From NCBI GenBank assembly GCA_004335635.1, contig QAXH01006391.1:5659-20204 (forward strand): 14,546 nucleotides of DNA, in the 5' to 3' direction. Position numbers and translations under genes: made by a program. Below the pieces are notes generated by a model. It saw nothing but the letters and a program-made list of their open reading frames with translations. It was not told the DNA's origin and searched no databases. The DNA comes from Chloromonas sp. AAM2. Lineage: Eukaryota > Chlorophyta > Chlorophyceae > Chlamydomonadales > Chlamydomonadaceae. Shown here piece after piece: positions 1-7,900 of the stretch (the stretch's first letter is position 1; each line of letters begins with the position of its first letter).

Positions 1-2
1 AG

Positions 3-4
<2 letters not shown>

Positions 5-45
<41 letters not shown>
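5..45. repeat. (GT)n microsatellite
   Basis: A nearly perfect GT dinucleotide run at the left edge that grades into the minisatellite beginning at about 47. The open frame across it encodes only Cys-Val repeats and is not a gene. Confidence 0.95.
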
Positions 46-46
<1 letters not shown>

Positions 47-47
<1 letters not shown>

Positions 48-365
48 ATCGTGAGAGGTGTGGGTGTGTATGTGATCGAGAGAGGTGTGGGTGTGTGGAT
101 CGAGAGAGGTGTGGGTGTGCGGGTGTGTATGTGATCGTGATAGGTGTGGGTGTGGGTGTGATCGTAAGAGGTGTGGGTGTGTATGTGATCGTGAGAGGTG
201 TGGGTGTGTGGGTGTGTATGTGATCGTGATAGGTGTGGGTGTGTGGGTGTGTATGTGATCGTAAGAGGTTTGGTTGTGTGTGTGATCGTAAGAGGTGTGG
301 GTGTGTATGTGATCGTGAGAGGTGTGGGTGTGTGGGTGTGTATGTGATCGTGATAGGTGTGTGTA
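47..365. repeat. GATCG minisatellite with 27/35-bp units
   Basis: Eleven units start with GATCG at 47, 74, 98, 133, 160, 187, 222, 257, 284, 311 and 346. The intervals are 27, 24, 35, 27, 27, 35, 35, 27, 27 and 35. Units differ in the triplet after GATCG (GTGAG, GAGAG, GTGAT, GTAAG) and in one or two GTGGGTGT blocks. The order GTAAG-GTGAG-GTGAT recurs, which indicates higher-order duplication. Confidence 0.95.
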
Positions 366-656
366 CGTGTTAGGGATAGCAGAGGGCCGGCATGCATGGA
401 GGAGGAGGGTGGGTGCAGTACGGTTTCTGGATGGATGCGGGTACTGCTGCCGCTGCTCAAGTCACGATTGACAATCAACTGTGAATGCAAGAACCTTGGC
501 AGCTTGTGCCCATGCCGATGAGCCCTGCCTCCTTACAACCGTTGCATAGTATTGTATAACCGTTGTACAGTGTTGTATACCAAGCTTGCTCGGGCTACCA
601 ACCAGCAACAGACGATGTAACTGAAAAATAACGCCGCTGCACCGCCTGCCCCCCAG
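366..656. other. Noncoding stretch, probably intron of the plus-strand gene
   Basis: I see no exon that joins in phase to the one at 657. The stretch holds two 21-bp tandem copies at 537-578 and ends in a C-rich tract plus CAG, as expected for the 3' end of an intron. Confidence 0.4.
537..578. repeat. 21-bp tandem duplication
   Basis: Two adjacent copies of AACCGTTGYAYAGTRTTGTAT, differing at three positions, about 80 bp upstream of the acceptor at 656. Confidence 0.85.
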
Positions 657-860
657 GTGCCTGGCGCCCCCCTTGCCCAGCCAACAGAGCCCATCATCCC
701 CCGTGACAGCCCCCCACTGCCGGAGGAAGTGCCAGCCCCAGGACAGACAGAGGAGATTCTAGACGAGTTGGGGGCGCAGGGTTTTCCCCCCCAACGCCCC
801 CCTTCAGACTTTGGAGGCGGCCTCACATCGCCTACGTCTGCCACACGCACATTCACGCTG
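657..860 (+). CDS. Unknown gene, penultimate exon
   Basis: It encodes 68 codons from GTG CCT GGC to ACG CTG, preceded by CCGCCTGCCCCCCAG and followed by GTAGGC. It contains PPLPEEVPAPGQTEEILDEL and ends in TSATRTFTL. The reading is open back to 621, so the acceptor rather than the frame sets the left border. Confidence 0.5.
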
Positions 861-1631
861 GTAGGCGTTTGTACTGATCACGTGGACAAGGGCCCAGTGT
901 TTGTACTGATCACGTGGACAAGGATGTTGTACTTCTGCTTGTTAGCAGTTGAGTTTGTGATGGAAAGTCTATGATTGTTTTCCTTCCTGGCTGGCGAAGC
1001 CTCGAGCCCTGGCCCAACCTTGACCTCTCAGCCGCTATACCCCTCAATTCAAACAGCCCAAACTTGATATTCTTACGCCAGAACTCTTGACCTTGACTTG
1101 TTTCTTCTCCCTTGTCTGCAGCATCGCCTCTCTCGGCTCGCCCGAGCCACCACCCCCTCCGATTGCCCGTCCTGGGAACTGTCCCATGACCTCCCTGCCT
1201 CCGACATCCCTCCCCCTTCCAACGCCGGTTCTACCCCGCCCCCCTCGGGAACCGACACCGCCAATTCACAGTTCAACTCCTCGGGAACAACCTCCCTACC
1301 CGCCTCGTCGGTTTCTGACGGTTTGTTGGGCCCTGCGAGCGTGACAGACGCATCACAAACCACAAACATTGTAAACCTCAACTCAACTTACGGAGGGGAG
1401 GAGGTGGGTGGGCAGTCGGGGGCGGAAGAAGCTGCTGCAGACTTTTCCAAACTTGTTGGAGGGTTGGTGGCCGGAGGTCCTCCCCACCGGGTGCTGAGGG
1501 TAAATCCCTGGGCTCCTCTGCCAGGCCCCTGCATCGACTCCACGGCTGTAGCGCAGCAGCTGGCTTTGATGAAAGGAAGAACCCTTGAGCCTCTCAGGTC
1601 TATGGACAGCCTCCGTCTGCCTAGGCAGTGA
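657..1631 (+). CDS. 3' part of an unrecognised plus-strand gene (two exons)
   Basis: Exon 657-860 follows a C-rich polypyrimidine tract ending CCCCAG and ends at CTG|GTAGGC. Exon 1122-1631 follows GTCTGCAG and ends in TGA. Both are phase 0 at the junction, giving 68 + 169 codons with no internal stop. The product is low-complexity: a Pro/Glu/Gln-rich first part (PLPEEVPAPGQTEEILDELG), then Ser/Thr/Pro/Asn-rich sequence, a Gly-rich stretch, and the end RSMDSLRLPRQ. I see no catalytic motif, membrane segment or known domain, and assign no function. It is probably the disordered C-terminus of a larger protein whose earlier exons lie left of the window or beyond the minisatellite. It is convergent with SEC24. 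Confidence 0.55.
867..923. repeat. 25-bp repeat, two copies, 32-bp period
   Basis: GTTTGTACTGATCACGTGGA followed by CAAGG occurs at 867-891 and again without a mismatch at 899-923, separated by GCCCAGT. The first copy begins 6 bp after the donor at 861, so it is a recent duplication inside the intron. Each copy contains TGATCA and CACGTG palindromes. Confidence 0.95.
1122..1631 (+). CDS. Unknown gene, terminal exon
   Basis: It starts after CCCTTGTCTGCAG with HRLSRLARATTPSDCPSWEL, passes through Ser/Thr/Pro/Asn-rich sequence with several SSG/TT/NSTYGGEE runs, then a Gly/Ala-rich part (SGAEEAAADFSKLVGGLVAG), and stops at TGA 1629-1631. A second frame is open from 1087 to 1344, but only this one stays open through the whole exon and joins the previous exon in phase. 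Confidence 0.55.
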   Translation, partial: HRLSRLARATTPSDCPSWELSHDLPASDIPPPSNAGSTPPPSGTDTANSQFNSSGTTSLPASSVSDGLLGPASVTDASQTTNIVNLNSTYGGEEVGGQSGAEEAAADFSKLVGGLVAGGPPHRVLRVNPWAPLPGPCIDSTAVAQQLALMKGRTLEPLRSMDSLRLPRQ

Positions 1632-2813
1632 CAAGGGCCAGCCCCTTGACATGTGGAGTGGACAAATCTGCGAAGGAAGTCATTATCATTATCATAATCA
1701 TCGCCGCCAGGCGGCATTAACAGAATCGCCCACATCTCAAACGTACAACGATAGCAGGTGGGCCCTCCATCGCTGCAGCTGCAGCATCATCTTTTTCCAA
1801 ACTCTTGTTCTGGCAGCCGCTCATCCTCATCCATGACTTGTCTCAGAAGCGGGTCCAACTAGGCCCCACTAGGCCCCGTGTCAAACGGATGAATCAATGT
1901 TTACAAACGCAGTTTTCCAAACGCGTGGGGTGAATCAATGACAAGGCAAACGAGGCTTGTGGTGAGAGCAGAGCTGATGCTTTCAGCTTTGCTGATTTCT
2001 GGGTGGTAGCATTGTTGAAAACTAGGCGGTTGGGTTCGGGTCGGGCTCAAGGGCGGTGCGATGGTGGTCAGCCGCCAAACCCTAGCTCTACCTTTCTTGT
2101 ATTTAAAGGCTGGTCCTGGGAAAGCTTCTCTCCTTTGCCTGAGTTGGTCGGTGCTGTATAGCCGTGTAGATGCACGTGATCATTGACCTAGTGTCGGTTT
2201 CTTTGAGGTACATACGCATTGGCATTTTGTCTTTGCCAGGGCAGCTTGTATCGGACAGGGCTCAGCCCCAGAGCTCAGCAGGCCTTGCCTGGACCCTGGT
2301 TGAATCTACGAGCCATCATGTCCTTCCTCCTAAGCCCACGCTGATTCATCTTTCCCTGACCCTTTCTCCGTCCCTGACCCACACCAAATCGAACCAGCAC
2401 CCTACATGGCAGCTGGTGGGAACCGAAAAGCACCAGTCCTGCAAGTTATCTTTCAGCTTCCTTGCTCAGCGCACGTCATGAGAGCACGAGCACTGAACCC
2501 TTTCGTTCAGGAAATCCAGTACATTTGCAAATAGCTGTCTAGTGACCACATATCATTTGAATGACGCTGTTTTTTAAAGGAAGGATTCAAAGCTTGGACT
2601 TCGAGCACCGACCACTTCATGTGCATTGTTGCAGACTGTACAGGCCCTGCCTTGAATGTCAATGCATTCAGAACTGGTCGTTGGCATGGCATTGAATTGA
2701 AGGATCACAGTGTTTCATTCCATTTCGAGTCGCATCTCATGCTTCCCAGTCTTATGCCCTTCAACTTTCTGAGGTTCATGTATTGGTTTCGAACGGTATA
2801 TATCCTCGTCTCA

Positions 2814-2832
2814 GGCATGGCTTGCCACAGTT
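2814..2832. repeat. Dispersed repeat copy 1 (GGCATGGYTTGCCACAGTT)
   Basis: It matches 4684-4702 at 18 of 19 positions in direct orientation. Including the flanking TATCCTC, about 27 of 32 positions agree. Confidence 0.6.
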
Positions 2833-2860
2833 TCGCGCCATGGCTTGTGGGTTTCCCTAG

Positions 2861-2865
2861 TGTAA
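2861..2865 (+). terminator. Candidate poly(A) signal TGTAA for the plus-strand gene
   Basis: TGTAA is the usual poly(A) signal in chlamydomonadalean algae. This is the first plus-strand copy downstream of the TGA at 1629-1631, which would imply a 3' UTR of about 1.2 kb. A five-base motif is weak evidence by itself. Confidence 0.3.
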
Positions 2866-3079
2866 TCTCCATTCTGTTCTTCACACTAGTATCCACCCAA
2901 CAGATGTCGTGGCACTGTACCACAGCACCACCCAACAGTATTTGCATTGACACCTCGGTCTGTCTGGAGTCGTGCTCTTGTCCGCTCTTGTATATGTTGG
3001 TGCGACTCCGCCTTAGGACCTGAGTCAGGTTTAGTAACCAGAACTGAGGGTCACACAAGAATTGTCAATTGCAAACTTC

Positions 3080-3089
3080 TTTTTTTTTT
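3080..3089 (-). repeat. A10 tract downstream of TGTAA
   Basis: Ten consecutive T on plus (A10 on minus), 20 nt past the minus-strand TGTAA. This spacing matches a cleavage site in green algal mRNAs, so the tract may be a relic poly(A) tail or an A-rich downstream element. Confidence 0.5.
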
Positions 3090-3109
3090 GCCAGGAGTCA
3101 AAGTTCTGT

Positions 3110-3114
3110 TTACA
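3110..3114 (-). terminator. Candidate poly(A) signal TGTAA on the minus strand
   Basis: This is the first minus-strand TGTAA after the SEC24 stop at 4758, and it is followed 20 nt downstream by a genomic A10 tract (T10 on plus at 3080-3089). It could end a SEC24 transcript with a 1.6-kb 3' UTR, or belong to the orphan ORF at 3214-3576. Confidence 0.35.
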
Positions 3115-3213
3115 GCCAATCTTCGTTTCCCTCTTCTGTCAACAGACTGCAATCACACGGACGCACGGGTATGACAAGGGTATGATGCGTGCTCCTGATA
3201 CCCTACTCAAAAC

Positions 3214-3576
3214 CTAAGCAAATGCATTTGCAAGCAAAATGAACCCTGGTACCATCAGGTTTTGACTACATGCGGACAGAGGAGGTAGGATGTACTCGCA
3301 GCTCACAAACAGAAGCAAGCAGTCAGCCATACTAGGCTTGATGCCATCCCTGGCCACTTTTCTTAGGCTGTTTTGGCCTTTGGCCTTTTTTGACCCTCTT
3401 TCATAGCTTGCCTCAATCAAGCTGGCAGCTGCACACACTTGCTTTTGTTCCCAATCAAGACCGTCGCCAGGCACAACAAGCCTATTGCAGTTGAAATCCC
3501 TTCTCTTCTCCTTGCACAAACACAGTATTTTCTGACGGTGCACACGCCTTTCTTCAGGGTGGCAGAAATGTCCCAT
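3214..3576 (-). CDS. Orphan ORF, hypothetical 120-residue protein or gene fragment
   Basis: The ORF begins MGHFCHPEERRVHRQKILCL and continues through basic, Cys-containing sequence (KEKRRDFNCNRLVVPGDGLD, then LIEASYERGSKKAKGQNSLR) to TAG at 3214-3216. The frame is open further upstream to about 3624. A TGTAA on the same strand lies about 100 nt past the stop (3114-3110), followed 20 nt later by an A10 run. I do not recognise the protein. It could be a retroposed fragment, a terminal exon of an unseen gene, or chance within the SEC24 3' flank. Confidence 0.25.
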   Translation of the reverse strand: MGHFCHPEERRVHRQKILCLCKEKRRDFNCNRLVVPGDGLDWEQKQVCAAASLIEASYERGSKKAKGQNSLRKVARDGIKPSMADCLLLFVSCEYILPPLSACSQNLMVPGFILLANAFA

Positions 3577-4757
3577 CCCGTGACATTCAATGGCTTTTCC
3601 TAACCACTCAAGGGCGATGCTGCCTCAGCAGCCACCACAACAACGTGGTTGCAGCAACCATCCGTGCACGCCATTGGACCATGGCCGGCCACTATCTCAC
3701 AGTGGCACTGCTGTACCATCACCATCCTCCTAGTTGAGGGTGTCACGCACCCTGACACTGTGTGCCAAAATGTGATCGTGCTGGTGCAGTTAATCAAGCA
3801 TGGATGTGCCTTGCTCGAGCTCTTGAGGCCGCCTGCACTCCCAGTGCTGCCACAAATCCAAACTCCCTTGCAGTCCCTGCTTGCTCCGTTGCCGTGACCG
3901 GCCTCGCATTCCTCTGGTGGATGCATGAATTGCAGCAGTGCTGTCCACATGCCATATCCAATGAGCATCACGGCACAGCTGCCACCTCAACCGCCTGATC
4001 AATCCTTCAAACAAGCGCTACCTTGCACACCCGTTTTGCGTATCAGGGTGCTTCGCTTAACGATCATCCTCGAGTCGGTGAGTGCCTCGTCTGTGCGCTG
4101 CTCAAAAATGTCATCCTGCTTAAAACTACCCAGGGCACCAGACCGTTCAGAACACACTGACTACTGCATGTGCCTAAATTCTTTAGAGGCATGGGGCTCA
4201 TGTAGGTGGCCGCCAGCACGCAAACTGCTTGTTTGGCAGCACCGCAAGCTGCGAAACCGCAGCAGCTTTAAGATAACCAGAATGCTGAATGCCATACACA
4301 AGGCAACTATCCTGATCCCAGATTGTGCGAGCCCTGGGCGACCCCATGGCGTTCCATGAGTGTCCTCGCCTTGCATGGCTTTGCATGGGTTTGCTGGCCA
4401 CAGCTGGCCCTCTTGTGTGCTCTCATCCCTTGGTCATCTTGTCCTGGATCAGCCGGTGCACCTGCAGCAACGCAACGGAAACCAGGGGTTGCAGAAACAA
4501 TGACCCGTCCAGCTGCTAAGCAAGGCTGCAAAGCAGCATTGGACGCCCTTTCACTAACTAAGGGTGCAAAGGAAGAGGCGTAAAGAAACGTCCCTTCTGT
4601 TTGGACGTTAGCGTAGATGGGTTGAGGGTGTGCAGGCAGCTGGAGCCTATAAAGTACTGCCTGACACTTCTATCCTCTCTTCTGGCATGGTTTGCCACAG
4701 TTACTACCCTGACTGAAGGCCACAAACAGCAACAGCAACAGCAACAACAACGACCAA
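3577..4757. other. Spacer / presumed SEC24 3' UTR, no recognised gene
   Basis: This lies downstream of the SEC24 stop on the minus strand. Overlapping short frames occur on both strands without conserved motifs. It includes a CAACAG/CAACAA run at 4727-4750, just past the stop, and one copy of a repeat shared with 2814-2832. An inverted repeat AGGGTG...CACCCT lies at about 3736-3752. Confidence 0.45.
4684..4702. repeat. Dispersed repeat copy 2 (GGCATGGYTTGCCACAGTT)
   Basis: Partner of the copy at 2814-2832, 1.87 kb away. It lies about 60 nt past the SEC24 stop in transcript direction. Confidence 0.6.
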
Positions 4758-4931
4758 TTAACAGCAAAGCACACCACACGCAGGCTGCCCCTTCACCTGG
4801 CACAGGTACTCTACGTAGCTCTGGCCTGCGGTCGACCGATCCTCCACCAGCCCGTTGAAGAAGGACACCTCGGCGGCGTCGCCCTTCCGCGCCACACGCA
4901 GGCGCATGAAGGAGGACCGGTGGATGCGCAC
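4758..4931 (-). CDS. SEC24: SEC24 last exon, C-terminal segment (residues 698-754 plus stop)
   Basis: It encodes VRIHRSSFMRLRVARKGDAA, EVSFFNGLVEDRSTAGQSYV and EYLCQV, matching '..R.R.SY(L/M)(R/K)L........F...(L/M)VEDR...G.SYV(E/D)FL..V'. It then reads a non-conserved KGQPACGVLCC tail to a TAA at 4758-4760, where plants have an HRQIQ-type tail. A CAG|GTGAAG donor-like site after CQ (exon end 4797) allows a different terminus. The conserved part is secure; the exact end is not. Confidence 0.9.
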   Translation of the reverse strand: MRIHRSSFMRLRVARKGDAAEVSFFNGLVEDRSTAGQSYVEYLCQVKGQPACGVLCC

Positions 4932-7900
4932 CTGGGGGCAAGGCGGGAAGGACAGACGTGTGTTGCATGTACAAACGGTATTGCACGTGTGAAAACGGCT
5001 CCACATGCAGACGAAGGGGAGGGGAAAGGACAAGCGTGGCGCGAGGCTCGAGCAGTGCCTGACACACACACCACCCGCAAGGCTCAAAACATTCCAGCAT
5101 CGCACCAAGGGGGGATGACGTGCGGGTTTACAACCGCAATGTGTCGCCGCCTTTGTAAGAAGAGGAGGGCGATGCTTGTTGGTTGCTGCCTCTGTCCGGC
5201 GGGCACCTTTGTGCTCGGCCCTGACGCAAGCTGCAAGAAGCACACAAGCCATGCCGACGACCTTGCCCCCCATACCTGTGTGAGCAGTTCGTGCAGCTCC
5301 GCTGACGGCCGTGTGTCCCGGGGCAGCAGCGGCAGGTTGGCGGTGGAGCGGATCAGCTCGTCGTAGCTGGAGATGCCCAACAGGTCCTGCGGGCAGACAC
5401 AGGCACCGGGCACCGCACACATGCAGGGTCATGGCGACAGGCAGTACACAGCTGTCAAGTGGAAGAACATCTTGTTAAGACTGACGCATACTTTACAATC
5501 CCCAATCCAATGTCCACCCCCCGCCTTTCCAGTGGTCTCCCTGCAATTGTCGTCCCAGCCACTGAACAACGCCCGCTTTGTCTTCCTAGTGTCTTTCTCC
5601 AACCCTTCCCTGTAATTCCTGATCTCCAGCATTTCCCCCTAACCCGTTACCTGCAGCAAGGCCGGTGACACGTCCTTATCAAAGTAAATGAGTGCATCTC
5701 TGCCGTTCTCCAGCAAGTACACGCCGCCCTGTTCAAGCGACTCGCCCGACGCAACAAGGCCGTCTGCCAGGCCGCCAACCTGAAGGAACAAGCGGAGAAA
5801 CAAACGACAAGTGAGCTTGACACTTAGAAGGCCGAGAGTTTATAAAAGCCAGGGCAGGGTCAGGCAATTGGCTGGACGTGACAGAAAAGTGCGGTTCTAC
5901 TATGGAGATTAAAGGCAGGAAAAAAACCTGGTAAAGGATAGAAAAAAACCAGCGAAGAAAAGCGAACCAAGCGCCCCAGCACAGCACAGCTTGCCCGAGG
6001 GGTACAGCCGGCCTGCGTCCTCCCACACCCCTGACCCTCCTCGTGCCAGCCTGCTTCCTCTTAACACTGCCCCCACCCAAATCGCTCACCTCTGCCAACC
6101 CGCCCGCGCTGAGCAGCTTGTGGAAGGGCACCAGCCTGGGGTACAGCAGCGGGGTCATGCGTGCGGCGGGCAGCGAGAGCATGGAGGCGCACCACACGGA
6201 CCGGTCGTCGAGCTTGGCACCGTCCTGCATGCGTTAAAGTTTAGAGCAAGGTTTACGGTGTAGGGTTTAGAGACGAATTCAGGTTTTCGGGTTGGGGGTT
6301 GAGGTTCAGGCCAGGTAAGCAAGCAGGTAAGGTGTCGACTTGGGGCGGAAGACAAGAATGAAGCTGATGCCGACTGGACACAACCAAAGGTTAGGGGAGT
6401 CAGCAGACGACAGTTGCAGGACACTGGTCGCAAGCAGAGTTGTTCACCTTGTTCTGCTTTTTGCACTGCCCTAAAGCCTGCAGCTCTCCCTCTGCTCCCT
6501 GACACCCAAAACCCTAACACTGAAACGCCCACCTTCAACGCAGGCCCTTTCAGCAGCGCCAGCGCATGCAGCGGCAGCAGTTTGAGCGCCTCCGGCAGGA
6601 TGAGCTGCACAGTGCTGCTGTTGGCCGCGCAGTACTTGCGGTACGCGAACAGCGTGGCCACCACCCCCGAGGTGACGGACTCCCGCACGGAGGCCAGCGT
6701 GGCACCGGGCAGGGCACCGGCCACACGCCTGTGAGGCATGGCAACAGGTAGGGTCAGGGTCTAGAGTTATGACACGAGATGCAGTTAGCTAATGTGTGTT
6801 GAGCCGCTGTTGTGACAGACTGGCTGTATCATGTGGCTGTAACAGCGTGGGTGGCCACCCGCCAGTGCATGGCAAGAGTGTGCATGATAATCATGTGGGT
6901 GGTCATGTGGGTGGTCATGTGGGTGATCATGTGGGTGGTCATGTGGGTGGTCATGTGGGTGATCATGTGGGTGGTCATGTGGGCGATCATGTGGGTGATC
7001 ATGTGGGTGATCATGTGGGTGATCATGTGACCCAGGTCAGGTGCTGAGCTGGGGGGACTGTTCAGCAGGGCAGCAGGAAGGGGGGTGCAGGCAGCACAGC
7101 TGGGGCGGAAGTGTGCACGGGAGTCAGGTGGAAGTTGCTCTGTACATTGCATCGGAGGCCACACGCAACATCACAAACTTCAATGCTCTCGTGCTTGCGA
7201 GCTGCGCTGTTGCTGCACAAGTGTCAAGAACAAGGGTGGCGTGCAGTGTCATGCACATGGCATGACAGACCTCCTGCCCAGGTCGCATGTGTGTGCGTCA
7301 TGGGACGCCAAGTGCTTGAATTTCAACCCCAACCCCAGCCCAAGCCTAACCCCAACACAACCCGTGGCCCTGAACCCTAGCCCTGGCACGCACCTGCTCA
7401 GGTGGCAGGTGTAGGTGTCCAGATCCGCTCCCTTGAACACGTTTGAGATGGAGTCCGTGACGGGGAGCGCCAGCGTGTGCACGCGGATGCGCCGCTGGCC
7501 GTCGAGGGCCGTGTAGAGCAGGGCAGCCTGCACGTGTGTGAAAGTGTAAAAGAGTGTGTGTGTGTGTGTGTGTGCGTGTGTTCACGCGTGTGTGTGTGTG
7601 TGTGTGCGTGTGCATGTGTGTGTGAGGGAGAGTGTGTCTTTCTCGCTTTCAGTTTTTGTTGTGATACCGTCCAACACCATGGAGCAATCTGCACGCTGTG
7701 GGCGGCACAGGCAGGCCGGGACGAAAGCCTGTGTGCAGCCTTTAAACAGAAGCCATGTTCTATCTACACCTTGTTAAAGCGCTGAAGAACTGTTCTACAC
7801 GTCTTTTTTCCGCAACCTGCCCATCATGGAGCCCATCGCTGACCTGCAAGTAGCATTCGCTTCCGGGTGACAGTTTCTCTGTCAGCGCCAGCGTAGCTAG

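Larger units (their letters stand above)
1632..3079. other. Spacer / presumed 3' UTR of the plus-strand gene, no recognised gene
   Basis: Open frames here (for example plus 2170-2481 and 2619-3023, minus 2705-3058) overlap each other on both strands and match nothing I recognise. There is a short ATC/ATT run at about 1680-1702, a duplicated ACTAGGCCCC at 1859-1879 and a TATTTAAAG at about 2100. No supported RNA gene was seen. Confidence 0.45.

Noticed and set aside
5..223. 72-codon Cys/Val-rich frame
   Set aside because: A product of the GT microsatellite and minisatellite, with no coding signature.
47..365. CRISPR-like regularly spaced repeats
   Set aside because: The repeats are contiguous tandem units without unique spacers, and the context is eukaryotic.
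2619..3058. Overlapping plus (2619-3023) and minus (2705-3058) frames of more than 110 codons
   Set aside because: They occupy the same DNA on both strands, have no recognised motif and no convincing splice or start context. The plus frame also contains the candidate TGTAA.
4558..5100. 180-codon minus frame overlapping the last SEC24 exon
   Set aside because: It reads the SEC24 exon in another frame and is Cys/Leu-rich from CAG/GCT repeats. The conserved C-terminus lies in the other frame.
5841..5848. TATAAAAG promoter-like box
   Set aside because: It lies inside a SEC24 intron, and no plus-strand exon structure follows. One TATA match in 14 kb is expected by chance.
6261..6516. Telomere-like TAGGGTTTAG (6261) and AAACCCTAA (6508)
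   Set aside because: Single isolated copies in an intron, not an array. The CCCAAC/CCCTAG-rich stretch at about 7327-7385 is also too degenerate to be telomeric.
6796..7047. Open frames encoding repeated HVGGHVGD or MWVVMWVI
   Set aside because: They are simply the 12-bp minisatellite read in every frame, inside a SEC24 intron.
7760..7843. Extension of exon 7844-8071 through its donor (VSDGLHDGQVAEKRR... to a stop)
   Set aside because: The conserved YLQ|AALLYT junction of the family requires splicing here. The extension would remove the helical and gelsolin domains.
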